From Fluviibacter phosphoraccumulans_A (GTDB lineage: Bacteria; Pseudomonadota; Gammaproteobacteria; Burkholderiales; Rhodocyclaceae): a stretch of DNA of 64,000 nt. Numbering within the stretch: position 1 is the first letter of the stretch; each line of letters begins with the position of its first letter. Positions 1 to 8,858 of this stretch are shown in pieces. The notes under the pieces are model-generated. The model was not told the DNA's origin, did no database searches, and saw only the letters and a list, made by a program, of their open reading frames with translations. A program made the translations under genes and the position numbers. The DNA lies in the NCBI GenBank assembly GCA_036287865.1, contig CP126743.1, positions 310,001 through 374,000 on the forward strand, in the 5' to 3' direction.

Positions 1-1443
1 CTCTCCGACAAGGTCAGTCTGGTTAAAAGCAACGACAGCGAACTCAAGCCCTCGTTCCGGGTTGCACCACTGAACAATCCCGAACAACGCGGCATTGCCC
101 GTTTTGCCGGCTTGCCCATGGGCCACGAATTCACCTCGCTCGTCCTTGCACTCTTGCAAATGGGTGGCTACCCACCGAAGGTGGACGCCAGTGTGATCGA
201 ACAGATCCGCAATTTGCCGGGTGACTACAACTTCGAGACCTTCATCTCGCTGAGCTGTCACAACTGCCCGAACGTCGTGCAGGCGCTTAACCTCATGGCT
301 GCAATCAATCCTCGTGTTAAACACACCATGATCGACGGCGCCATGTTCCAGGACATCGTCGAATCCCGTCAGATCATGGCGGTTCCTACCGTATACATGA
401 ATGGTGAGGAATTCGGCGCAGGTCGCATGACCATCGAAGAAATTCTTGCCAAGCTCGACACTGGTGCTGCTGCGTGTGAAGCAGAAAAGATCAGCGCACA
501 GGCACCTTACGATGTACTCATCGTCGGCGGCGGACCTGCAGGCGCTTCTGCAGCGGTATGTGCTGCCCCGCAAAGGGATTCGCACCGGTATTCTTGCTGA
601 ACGCTTTGGCGGTCAAATGATGGATACCGTGGGCATTGAAAACTTCATCTCCGTGCAGGAAACCGAAGGGCCCAAGCTTGTTACCCAACTCGAGCAGCAC
701 GTGAAGTCCTACGCAGTCGACATCATGAATCTGCAACGGGCCGAATCGCTCACGCCGGCAACGACACCCGGCGGTTATGCCGAAGTGCGCACAGCCAGCG
801 GGGCCGTTTTAAAAGCCAAGAGCGTCATTCTTTCTATACAGGCGCCAGCTGGCGCGAGCTTAACGTACCCGGAGAACAGGAATACCGCGGCAAAGGCGTT
901 GCTTACTGCCCACACTGTGACGGCCCGTTATTCAAAGGGAAACGTGTCGCCGTCGTTGGTGGCGGTAACTCGGGTGTAGAAGCGGCTATTGATCTGGCCG
1001 GCATTGTGGGTCACGTCACACTCATCGAATTCGGCGCCGAGCTGCGTGCCGACGCCGTACTCCAGCGCAAGCTCGCCAGCTTGCCGAATGTGGTCATTCT
1101 CAAGAATGCACAAACCATGGAAGTGCTAGGCGATGGCAACAAGGTGAATGGTCTTGTTTACAAGAACCGTGAGACCGGTGACAACGTGCGCCTCGACCTC
1201 GAAGGCATCTTCGTACAGATTGGTTTGCTGCCCAACACCGATTGGCTCAAAGGCACGCTCAACCTGTCGAAGATGGGCGATATCGAAATCGACGCACGTG
1301 GTCAGACCTCTGCTGCCGGCATCTTTGCCGCCGGCGACTGCACCACCGTACCGTACAAGCAAATCATCATCGCCATGGGCGAGGGTGCTAAAGCATCGCT
1401 CGGCGCATTCAATTATCTGATCCGCAGTTCCACGCCCGCCTGA
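1..1443 (+). pseudogene. ahpF: alkyl hydroperoxide reductase subunit F, 5'-truncated by the window edge and frameshifted twice
   Basis: AhpF is the FAD/NADH disulfide reductase that recycles the peroxiredoxin AhpC. The N-terminal thioredoxin-like CxxC (SCHNCP), the FAD-binding GGGPAG motif, the second redox pair (CPHC) and a C-terminal AAGDCT FAD motif are all readable, but not in one frame. The frame holds from base 1 to about 560, shifts where a run of four C replaces an expected three (about 562-566), and shifts back near 833-838, where TATA replaces an expected TA. Removing one C and one TA restores an AhpF-like reading to the TGA at 1441-1443. The true start lies upstream of the window. 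The insertions sit in a homopolymer and a dinucleotide repeat, so base-calling error is possible, but nearby genes carry clear nonsense codons. The family call is confident; loss of function is likely. Confidence 0.85.
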
Positions 1444-1468
1444 TCTGTCTGGTGCGTAAAATGGCGGC

Positions 1469-2743
1469 ATGACTCAATCTGCGTCTGCCGCCACTTCCGC
1501 TCAAGCCCGCATTGCCATTATTGGCGGCGGCCCCGCCGGACTTATGGCGGTAGATGTGCTCAGTCAGTCAGGCGTCTGTGTTGATCTGTACGATGCCATG
1601 CCATCGGTGGGGCGCAAGCTGCCGCTCGCCGGTATCGGTGGTTTAAACATCATACATAGTGAAAACTTCGCCACCTTCTGCATGCGCTTCGGCCCCAAAC
1701 AACCGTTTCTGCAACACGCACTCGAGCATTTCAGACCCGACCACCTGTGTCAGTGGGTACACCATCTCGGCATCGAAACATTTGTAGGTACATCAGGCCG
1801 CATCTTTTCCAAAGAAATGAAAGCGGCCCCGCTTTTGCGGGCGTGGCTACATCGTCTGCGATAAAATGGTGTGCGCTTCCACGTACGACATCGCTGGCAA
1901 GGCTGGACGGATCAAGGCGCGCTGCGCATTAGCGGCACAGACGGCGACATCACGATCAATCCGGATGCCACCATCCTGGCACTGGGCGGTGCCAGCTGGC
2001 CTAAACTGGGCAGCGACGGCGCCTGGGTGCCGTTGCTTGAAACTCAGGGCATTCATGCGGCACCGCTTCAAAGTGCTAACTGCGGTTTTGAAACGAACTG
2101 ATCGCCCCTGTTGCAACAGAAGTTCTCGGGTGAGCCACTCAAATCCATCGCCATAAACTTTACTGATCATGCAGGCCATGTGCATCAACGTCAGGGCGAA
2201 TGCATCATCAGCCGTGAAGGTGTTGAAGGCAGTTTGATCTATGCACTGAGCCGTCCGTTGCGCGAAACGATCAATGCCACAGGCCACGCCAGGTTCACGA
2301 TCGATCTGGCACCAGAGCGAACGTCCCAAAAAATTCTGGATGCGCTCTGCCAGCGCGGCAGCAAATCCTTATCGAGCTATCTTAAATCCGCACTGGGTTT
2401 CAGCGCAGTTAAAACGGCACTGCTCTACGAGGTACTGAGTAAAGAACAGATCAACGATCTGAAAACGCTGGCTGCAACTATCAAGGCCCTTCCAATTACC
2501 GTGCATGCCACGCGGCCGATAGCAGAGGCCATTAGCACTGCGGGCGGCCTTTGCTTCGATGATCTTGATCAAAACCTCATGATCAAAAAGCTGCACGGTG
2601 TTTTCGCGGCCGGGGAAATGCTGGATTGGGAAGCGCCCACCGGTGGTTATCTATTGACCGCATGCTTGGCGACAGGACGACAGGCTGGGTACGGCGTATT
2701 AAATTGGCTTACTGCCCGGGCGACACCGTCACAAACAGCGTAA
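1469..2743 (+). pseudogene. NAD(P)/FAD-dependent oxidoreductase (HI0933/TIGR03862-like flavoprotein) with two in-frame stops
   Basis: The ATG at 1469 opens a frame with an N-terminal dinucleotide-binding GGGPAG motif and a C-terminal GGYLL-containing FAD region, the pattern of HI0933/BaiN-like flavoproteins of unknown substrate. One frame runs the full length of 425 codons, close to the family's usual size, but is interrupted by TAA at 1862-1864 and TGA at 2099-2101. Sequence on both sides of each stop continues the family pattern: HRLR then NGVRFHVRHRW, and NCGFETN then SPLLQQKF. Tryptophan is the likely original residue at the second stop. Both stops are explainable as single GC-to-AT transitions. 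The 3' end overlaps the tail of a broken lipoprotein gene on the other strand. It follows ahpF by 25 bp. Confidence 0.8.
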
Positions 2744-2978
2744 AGATTTTTGCAGGCGGCGTATTCTGTTCCCACGAACGCTCGTACACATAGCGTCAGC
2801 TATACTCGGTGCTGGGGTTTGCCGGCAAACGCACCACCAGCGGTTGATATGGAATCAACGAAGCCGTGCCACCCTAATCTGATAGCGATGCCGTTACCGG
2901 CATCTCCACAGGAAAGAGCGAAGGCGCACAACCATTGAGCAGTAAACCCGTCAGCGTGAGCAACAGTAGTTTCTTCAC
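2709..2978 (-). pseudogene. small lipoprotein gene with two in-frame stops, downstream of mnmE
   Basis: A GTG at 2978 opens 90 codons with a lysine pair, a leucine-rich hydrophobic stretch and a lipobox-like LNGC near residue 20, typical of a lipid-anchored envelope protein. The same frame is stopped by TAG (2874-2876) and TGA (2796-2798), then runs on to a natural TAA at 2709-2711. The residues between the stops (SLIPYQPLVVRLP, then RYVYERSWEQ) look like normal coding sequence. The gene starts 3 bp after the mnmE stop and may have been cotranscribed with it. I do not recognise a family. Evidence for a former gene is the signal peptide plus frame continuity. Confidence 0.5.
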
Positions 2979-2980
2979 AG

Positions 2981-4315
2981 TTATTTCCCGATACAGAATT
3001 TTGAAAAAATCGCGCCGAGCAGATCATCCGGCGTGTATTCACCCGTAATGCTTTGCAACGCTTTATGTGCCAGCCGCAATTCTTCAGCAAAAATTTCTAA
3101 CGCAGACAAGGTGGCTGCGGCCGTTGCCAAGTGTTCAGCAGCCTCGCTGAGTGCGCGTAGATGGCGCTCGCGGGCGATAAACAAGCTCTCGCCCGGTTGC
3201 CAGCTAGCGATCTGTAACAATCGGGCGCGCAGCCGATCAACACCCGTGCCCTTTTTGGCAGAAATGGCCACGACATCAGCACCAGTAACGGCGCCCGCCG
3301 CCAGATCAATCTTGTTTTGCACAATCACTCGCGTCGTGCCTTCAGGCAATCGCGCGATGATGACCTCTTCGGCCGCTGTTAACCCATGTTGCGCATCGGT
3401 GAGCAACACTGCCACGTCGGCTTTTTCAATTTCTTTCCAGGTGCGCTCAATACCGAGACGTTCGACTTCATCGCTGGTCTCGTGCAGGCCGGCCGTATCG
3501 ATTACATGCAAAGGTACGCCTTCGATTTGGAGATGTGCGCGCACGACGTCTCGGGTGGTACCGGCCACCGGCGTCACGATGGCCAGATCTTCGCCTGCTA
3601 GAGCATTAAGTAACGAAGACTTACCCACATTGGGTTGACCGATCAGCACGACGGTTAGGCCATCCTGCAGCAACTTTTTCTGCCTGGCACTTGCTTGCAC
3701 CGTGCCAAGCGCCTCACAAATATTCTGTAGTCGGGCTTCGGCCTGAATGCTCTTGAGAAAATCGACTTCTTCCTCAGGAAAGTCCAGCGTGGCTTCGGTC
3801 AGCGCCCGTAGCTCGATTAACGGATCCATCAGCGCATCAATGGCGCGGGAGAAATCACCTTGCAATGAGCGCACAGCCGACCGCGCAGCAGTGGCTGTCG
3901 ATGCATTAATCAAATCAGCCACGGCTTCGGCCTGTGCCAGATCGAGTTTACCATTGAGAAATGCACGACGCGTAAATTCGCCCGGCTCAGCCAGACGCGC
4001 CCCGAGATCTAGACAACGCGATAGCAACAGTTGCATTACCACTGGGCCACCATGGCCCTGCAGCTCAATAACATCTTCACCGGTAAACGAATGCGGGCCC
4101 ACGAAATAAATCAGCAGGCCTTCATCCAGCACCTGGCCGGCATCATCTAAAAATTGGGTGAGAGTGGCGATCCGCGGCTGTGCAAAACTAGCCGACTGCG
4201 GCTTGCCTGTGAGCGATTGTATCCAAGATGCCAGGCCGGCACCCGATAACCGCACGATGCCCACACCACCGCGACCCGGCGCCGTGGCGATGGCCGCGAT
4301 GGGTGAATTTAACAT
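2981..4315 (-). CDS. mnmE: tRNA uridine-5-carboxymethylaminomethyl(34) synthesis GTPase MnmE
   Basis: MnmE works with MnmG to modify the wobble uridine (U34) of certain tRNAs, using 5,10-methylene-THF or a related one-carbon donor. The 444-residue protein has the N-terminal folate-binding domain, a helical domain, an inserted G domain with Walker A GQPNVGKSS, the switch region GTTRD and the NKID specificity motif, and the invariant C-terminal CIGK with its catalytic cysteine. Length is normal (about 450 in the family). It starts one base after the yidC stop in the conserved origin-proximal order rpmH-rnpA-yidD-yidC-mnmE. The usual partner mnmG does not follow; a decayed lipoprotein gene does. 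Confidence 0.97.
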   Translation of the reverse strand: MLNSPIAAIATAPGRGGVGIVRLSGAGLASWIQSLTGKPQSASFAQPRIATLTQFLDDAGQVLDEGLLIYFVGPHSFTGEDVIELQGHGGPVVMQLLLSRCLDLGARLAEPGEFTRRAFLNGKLDLAQAEAVADLINASTATAARSAVRSLQGDFSRAIDALMDPLIELRALTEATLDFPEEEVDFLKSIQAEARLQNICEALGTVQASARQKKLLQDGLTVVLIGQPNVGKSSLLNALAGEDLAIVTPVAGTTRDVVRAHLQIEGVPLHVIDTAGLHETSDEVERLGIERTWKEIEKADVAVLLTDAQHGLTAAEEVIIARLPEGTTRVIVQNKIDLAAGAVTGADVVAISAKKGTGVDRLRARLLQIASWQPGESLFIARERHLRALSEAAEHLATAAATLSALEIFAEELRLAHKALQSITGEYTPDDLLGAIFSKFCIGK

Positions 4316-4316
4316 C

Positions 4317-5963
4317 TTAACGGTGGCCGTGCTTTGCAGCTTCGATCTTGCGGTTAATGGCCCACTGCTGAGCGATCGACAGCACGTTATTCACCGTCCA
4401 GTACAGCACCAGACCGGCCGGGAAGAAGAAGAACATCACACCAAAGCCCAACGGCATAATCCACATGATCTTGGCTTGCACAGGATCCGGTGGCGTTGGA
4501 TTCAGCTTCACCTGGAACAGCATTGTGGCCATCATGATGGCTGGCAGAATGTAGAACGGATCCGGTTGGGTCAGATCATGAATCCAGCCAATCCATGGCG
4601 CGTTACGCATTTCAACCGCACCAAGCAGTACCCAGTACAGTGCAATGAACACCGGAATTTGCACCAGGATCGGCAGACAGCCGCCCAAAGGATTAATCTT
4701 TTCCTTGCGGTATAGATCCATCATTTCCTGATTGAGTTTCTGCTTGTTGTTGCTGTAACGCTCTTTCAACGCCATCAGGCGTGGTGTCACTGTGCGCATG
4801 CGTGCCATTGATTTGTAGCTGGCGGCCGACAGCGGGAAGAAGATTAGCTTAAGCATGATGGTCATCAGCACGATCGACCAACCCCAGTTACCGATTAACT
4901 TATCCAGCCATTGCAGCACCCAAAAAATCGGGGCGGCCAGCACCGTTAGCCAACCATAGTCCACAACCAGATCAAAACCCGGTGCAACAGCTTCCAGTGT
5001 TTTATGTTCGTGTGGGCCAGCATACAGCGGCACAGTCAGCGTGCTTACACCATCTTTTGCGGCTGGCATCGGCACGATCACACCCGCAGCAAACACGCCT
5101 GGCTCTACCTGACGTGTGTAGAACTCACGAGGTATGCCAGCGGTCGGCAGGTAGGCTGTTACAAAATAGTGCTGGATCATGGCAACCCAACCGTCATTAG
5201 CGGTCTTTTCAAATTTGGCGCTGCCATCTGCAATGTCGGCAAACTTGATCTTCTGGAACTTCTGCGCATCGGTGTAAACCGCCGGACCGGTAAACACGCT
5301 CACCATGCGCGGATCACCCGAAGGTGGTTTGTCATCACGCACGATCTGGAAGTAGGCGTCGGTCTTATCAGCCACTGCACCCTTCAACCGATAGGTGACA
5401 TCAATACCATACTCGCCGCGCTTGAAGGTGAGAGTCTTCGTGACCTTGCCACCGTTGGCAGCATCCGCTTCAAAGACAACATCCAGAGTATTCTGACCGT
5501 CCTTCAGTTCATTACCGGTCGACACCTGACGCCACAGCGTTTTGTGATTCGGCATGCCGTCGCCAATCAGGCCGGACTGTGCTGCGTAGTTATGGGTCTT
5601 ACCGAACAGCTCGACATAACCGGCTTGATCATCACCCTTGTGCTTGATCAATTCTAGGTTCGTCACGCTGGCGCCGACCAGACTAATTGTGGCAACGTAT
5701 TCGTCTGTTTTTACCGTGATCGTCGGTGCATTCGCAACAGGCGCGCTTTGATTAACCGCCTTCGCCGCATTAACGTTGCTACGAGCTGGTACGGCATTAC
5801 CATCTTTTGCACGCAGATCAACAGAGCCTGTCGGTGCATCTAAGGCCTGTGTCGCGGCAACTACGGCTGCCTTCTGCTCGGCTTTATGCTGGCCCCAGCC
5901 TTCCCAGAGCAGGAATACGGAGAGAGTGAAAATCAGGGTAAGAAATAAACGACGGTAATCCAT
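4317..5963 (-). CDS. yidC: membrane protein insertase YidC
   Basis: YidC inserts and folds inner-membrane proteins, alone or with SecYEG. The 548-residue protein has one N-terminal transmembrane segment (about residues 5-20), a large periplasmic domain (to about residue 340) of the Gram-negative type, and the conserved C-terminal core with several transmembrane segments, including the Arg-bearing KSMARMR region and the hydrophobic FFFFPAGLVLYW segment. The C-terminus is basic (KHGHR), fitting ribosome contact. Start at ATG 5963. It sits between yidD and mnmE in the canonical origin-side cluster. Confidence 0.97.
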   Translation of the reverse strand: MDYRRLFLTLIFTLSVFLLWEGWGQHKAEQKAAVVAATQALDAPTGSVDLRAKDGNAVPARSNVNAAKAVNQSAPVANAPTITVKTDEYVATISLVGASVTNLELIKHKGDDQAGYVELFGKTHNYAAQSGLIGDGMPNHKTLWRQVSTGNELKDGQNTLDVVFEADAANGGKVTKTLTFKRGEYGIDVTYRLKGAVADKTDAYFQIVRDDKPPSGDPRMVSVFTGPAVYTDAQKFQKIKFADIADGSAKFEKTANDGWVAMIQHYFVTAYLPTAGIPREFYTRQVEPGVFAAGVIVPMPAAKDGVSTLTVPLYAGPHEHKTLEAVAPGFDLVVDYGWLTVLAAPIFWVLQWLDKLIGNWGWSIVLMTIMLKLIFFPLSAASYKSMARMRTVTPRLMALKERYSNNKQKLNQEMMDLYRKEKINPLGGCLPILVQIPVFIALYWVLLGAVEMRNAPWIGWIHDLTQPDPFYILPAIMMATMLFQVKLNPTPPDPVQAKIMWIMPLGFGVMFFFFPAGLVLYWTVNNVLSIAQQWAINRKIEAAKHGHR

Positions 5964-6049
5964 GGTTCAGCCGATATAAGGTTCAAAAATTCGGGCATTG
6001 CTCTGGTTTATCCAAAGGCAACGCTATAAAGCATGCAAGGGTACCAGAT

Positions 6050-6307
6050 TCAGGGCACAGGATCGTGTCCTCCGGGATGGAAAGGATGACAACGGAACAC
6101 TCTTTTTATAGCCAGCCATGATCCACGCAGTGGCCCATATCGGGTTAATGCTTCTGCCGCATAGGTAGAACAGCTTGGATGAAAGCGGCAGCATTGCCCT
6201 AGAAACGGGCTTAAGGTATAGCGATAAACCTGGATTAACGCCAATAACAACTGTTGAATCAGCTTGCCCGGCAGGGCGATCAAACGAGCCAATGATTCCT
6301 GCTTCAT
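6050..6307 (-). CDS. yidD: membrane protein insertion efficiency factor YidD
   Basis: A small 85-residue protein of the YidD (haemolytic-domain, DUF37) family, which sits at the inner membrane and helps YidC-dependent insertion. Family hallmarks are visible: an N-terminal amphipathic region, YRYTLSPFLG, and the cysteine motif CCRFHPSCSTYA, followed by HPFHPGGHDPVP. The ATG at 6307 overlaps the rnpA stop by four bases (ATGA), indicating translational coupling. An 86-bp gap separates it from yidC. Confidence 0.93.
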   Translation of the reverse strand: MKQESLARLIALPGKLIQQLLLALIQVYRYTLSPFLGQCCRFHPSCSTYAAEALTRYGPLRGSWLAIKRVFRCHPFHPGGHDPVP

Positions 6308-6783
6308 GCCGGCGGATCCTGGTTTTCTTTACGGATATGACCGGCAACACGATTCAGAATCTGTTGAATATCTGTGCGTAAACCGGTAACGACCTGTAGT
6401 CGCGTTGGCGCAACATCACCTTTTTTTACACGAAAAGGCGATTCATGCAGCCGAATGATCCAGTCACCCGGCGGAAATGCTGCCGGTGTGGTGCGGAAAT
6501 GTTCGCGCAACACGCGTCGGATCAAGTTTCGTCGTACCGAAGCTGCAACCAGACGCTTGGCCACGATCAGACTCAACCGACTGGTCGAATGAGTTTGTTC
6601 GATGATTTCAATCTGCTCATTTTCAGAGCACGCTCGAGATTGGTTGGACTGATATCGATATACGGTCAGCCATTGCCCTCGGCAAGCTTTACGGGCATCA
6701 AAGACCGTCTGGAATTCTGACGGTTTAAGTAACCTTGATGTCCTACTAAAGCGAAAACGGAGTTGAGTTTTAATAAAACTCAC
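6304..6783 (-). CDS. rnpA: ribonuclease P protein component
   Basis: RnpA is the protein subunit of RNase P, which binds the catalytic RNA and matures tRNA 5' ends. The 159-residue basic protein shows RLLKPSEFQ near the N-terminus and the RNR-type signature (VAKRLVAASVRRNLIRRVLRE). No ATG is available upstream of the conserved region, so the GTG at 6783 is taken as the start. The protein is longer than E. coli RnpA (119 aa), with a low-similarity insert near residues 50-70 and a C-terminal extension. It lies downstream of rpmH, separated by two hairpins, and overlaps yidD. Confidence 0.93.
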   Translation of the reverse strand: MSFIKTQLRFRFSRTSRLLKPSEFQTVFDARKACRGQWLTVYRYQSNQSRACSENEQIEIIEQTHSTSRLSLIVAKRLVAASVRRNLIRRVLREHFRTTPAAFPPGDWIIRLHESPFRVKKGDVAPTRLQVVTGLRTDIQQILNRVAGHIRKENQDPPA

Positions 6784-6794
6784 CGTAATTCCGA

Positions 6795-6847
6795 ATCGGA
6801 TTAAATAAGGAAACGTCTAATCCGATAACGTCCGGAAACCCGGACGT
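6795..6847. repeat. two tandem inverted repeats between rpmH and rnpA
   Basis: Two perfect inverted repeats lie in the 71-bp gap: an 8-bp stem with a 4-base loop (6828-6835 with 6840-6847) and a 9-bp stem with a 14-base loop (6795-6803 with 6818-6826). Neither is followed by a T-run on the minus strand, so they resemble mRNA-processing or attenuation hairpins rather than simple terminators. They could explain differing rpmH and rnpA expression. Confidence 0.6.
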
Positions 6848-6854
6848 GTCGCAC

Positions 6855-6989
6855 TTAGACAGACAGACGCTTACGGCCCTTGGCGCGACGAGCGGCAAGC
6901 ACAGCGCGACCACCACGGGTACGCGAACGAACGAGGAAACCGTGGGTGCGCTTACGGCGAACAACTGATGGTTGATAAGTACGTTTCAT
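6855..6989 (-). CDS. rpmH: 50S ribosomal protein L34
   Basis: The 44-residue, strongly basic protein begins MKRTYQPS and ends KGRKRLSV, which is L34 throughout. Start ATG at 6989 and stop at 6855-6857. It is the first gene of the leftward cluster rpmH-rnpA-yidD-yidC-mnmE and faces away from dnaA. The 250-bp rpmH-dnaA gap must hold the rpmH and dnaA promoters. Confidence 0.97.
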   Translation of the reverse strand: MKRTYQPSVVRRKRTHGFLVRSRTRGGRAVLAARRAKGRKRLSV

Positions 6990-7239
6990 GACGGGGGCTC
7001 CCCAGAATCCAGTAAATTGCCAAAGAATCGCAGCGGTGCCGCGAAAAACCCGTGATTAAACAGTAATTTCCCTGTGTCTGTCAAGCTATATCCTCAGCCA
7101 CTGCTGCGCTGAATCCATGAATAGCTGATAAGAACGCCGGACAAAGCGGTTGGCTTAAGGTATCCTAAAAGGTTGCGTAATCTGTGGAATTTGCCGCTAA
7201 AACTTGTCGCATTCAGCGACTAACGGGTCTTATCGTCAC

Positions 7240-8655
7240 ATGAATCCATTCTGGAACTACTGTCTTGAAAAGCTGGGGGAAGAACTTCCCGCCCAGCAGT
7301 TCAGCACATGGATTCGCCCGTTGCAGCTGGTCACAGACCGGAATAGCGAGACTAATGAACTCACGGTTTCTGCGCCCAATCGCTTTATTCTCAAGTGGGT
7401 ACGTGATAATTACCTGGGTACATTTCAGGATTTGGCCGATAGTTTTTATGGTCAACCCGTAACGGTTAATTTTACGATTGGAGCGGCGCAAGCTGCGGCC
7501 GATAGCGCGCCGACACGATCTGCTGCGCCTTTAAATAAACCTGCATCTGAAAATACACCTGTTGCTGTTAATAACCCTTTACCACATACCTCGCCACCAC
7601 CTGTAGCGCCTGTCCAGGCCAAACCTTCGGGTCAGGGTACGCGATTAATAACTCATTTCACTTTCAATGAACTGGTCGTCGGTAAAGCCAACGAACTGGC
7701 TCGAGCCGCCTGCATGAAGGTTGCTGAAGCGCCGGGAGGTGCCTATAACCCCCTGTTTATCTACAGCGGTGCCGGGCTGGGTAAAACCCACCTAATTCAC
7801 GCCATCGGTAATGCTGTGCTCGCAGCAGACCCCACCAAAGTGGTGCGCTATGTTCATGCCGAAAACTATTACTCAGATGTGGTTCGTGCCTATCAACAAA
7901 AAGCCTTTGATAGCTTTAAACGCACCTACCGCTCGATTGATCTTTTGTTGCTGGATGATGTGCAATTCCTCAAGGGCAAAGATCGCTCGCAAGAAGAATT
8001 CTTTTATTTATTCAATGCCTTAGTAGAAGCACGTAAGCAGATTGTTATTACGTGTGATACCTACCCTAAAGCCATTGAAGGCCTCGAAGACCGCCTGATT
8101 ACACGCCTGGACTGGGGTTTAACGGTTCAGATCGAACCCCCAGAAACAGAAATGCGGGTTGCTATTCTTAAAAAGAAAGCTGAAACCGAAGGCAAAGTAC
8201 TTACAGATGAAGTAGCTTTCTTTATTGCCAAGCATTTACGCTCCAATGTACGGGAGTTAGAGGGTGCTTTGACCCGGGTTTTGGCATTTGCACAGTTCCA
8301 CGGACGAGAAATCACCCTGGAAACGGCAAAAGAGGCCCTAAAAGACATTGTAGGCGCCTATAACCGGCAAATTACGGTAGAAAACATCCAGAAAATGGTT
8401 GCTGACTACTATAAATTGACTGTTGGCGACCTTTATTCCAAGAAACGTAATCGGATGATTGCCCGTCCGCGTCAGGTCGCTATGTGGTTGTGCAAAGAAG
8501 TCACGCCCCATAGTTATCAGATGATTGGCGAATCATTCGGTGGTCGTGACCATACGACCGTGCTTCATGCTGTACGTACTATTGAGGATATGCGTACAAA
8601 AGATCAACAAATCAATCACGACATCCACGTGCTCCTACAGGTACTCAAAGGATGA
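7240..8655 (+). CDS. dnaA: chromosomal replication initiator protein DnaA
   Basis: DnaA is the AAA+ ATPase that binds DnaA boxes and melts oriC. The 471-residue protein has domain I (FWNYCLEKLGEEL at the start), a Pro/Ala-rich linker (about residues 85-135), Walker A GAGLGKTHL, Walker B LLLLDDVQF and the C-terminal DNA-binding signature GGRDHTTVLHA. ATG 7240 was chosen because it gives the usual N-terminus (MNPFW); an upstream TTG would add 12 residues unlike the family. The 250 bp between rpmH and this start contain no gene. Confidence 0.97.
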   Translation: MNPFWNYCLEKLGEELPAQQFSTWIRPLQLVTDRNSETNELTVSAPNRFILKWVRDNYLGTFQDLADSFYGQPVTVNFTIGAAQAAADSAPTRSAAPLNKPASENTPVAVNNPLPHTSPPPVAPVQAKPSGQGTRLITHFTFNELVVGKANELARAACMKVAEAPGGAYNPLFIYSGAGLGKTHLIHAIGNAVLAADPTKVVRYVHAENYYSDVVRAYQQKAFDSFKRTYRSIDLLLLDDVQFLKGKDRSQEEFFYLFNALVEARKQIVITCDTYPKAIEGLEDRLITRLDWGLTVQIEPPETEMRVAILKKKAETEGKVLTDEVAFFIAKHLRSNVRELEGALTRVLAFAQFHGREITLETAKEALKDIVGAYNRQITVENIQKMVADYYKLTVGDLYSKKRNRMIARPRQVAMWLCKEVTPHSYQMIGESFGGRDHTTVLHAVRTIEDMRTKDQQINHDIHVLLQVLKG

Positions 8656-8858
8656 TGTATAACTCATGTACAGTTCGTGGACGTTTTGTGGGTAACCTCG
8701 GGTTTTATCCTGAGGTCGTTTTTAGTCCCCTTTTCGTCAACTTGCGCTCCCCTGGGTTTTCCTTAGGGTTGTACAGTCAGCAATCCCATGAATTTTCGTG
8801 AGAAAATTACCTTATCCACAGAATTGACCTGAGCTTATTCGTATTAGGAATTCTATAT
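8656..8858. other. dnaA-dnaN intergenic region, candidate oriC with DnaA boxes
   Basis: This 203-bp gap holds a perfect DnaA box TTATCCACA at 8812-8820, an 8/9 match on the minus strand at 8687-8695 (TTACCCACA) and a weaker TTATCCTGA at 8705-8713. Flanking genes switch strand around here (leftward to rpmH, rightward from dnaA), as expected at an origin. The rpmH-dnaA gap (6990-7239) is the alternative; I see no perfect box there. Confidence 0.55.

Noticed and set aside
1866..2156. An independent gene in the shifted frame between the two flavoprotein fragments
   Set aside because: The translation has no family resemblance and the flavoprotein frame is continuous through the region apart from the stops.
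5004..5657. Open frame opposite yidC
   Set aside because: Antisense shadow of an intact, well-conserved gene; no homology features.
7000..7239. Second origin region with DnaA boxes between rpmH and dnaA
   Set aside because: Only an imperfect TGTGGAATT resembles a box; no perfect match, so not called.
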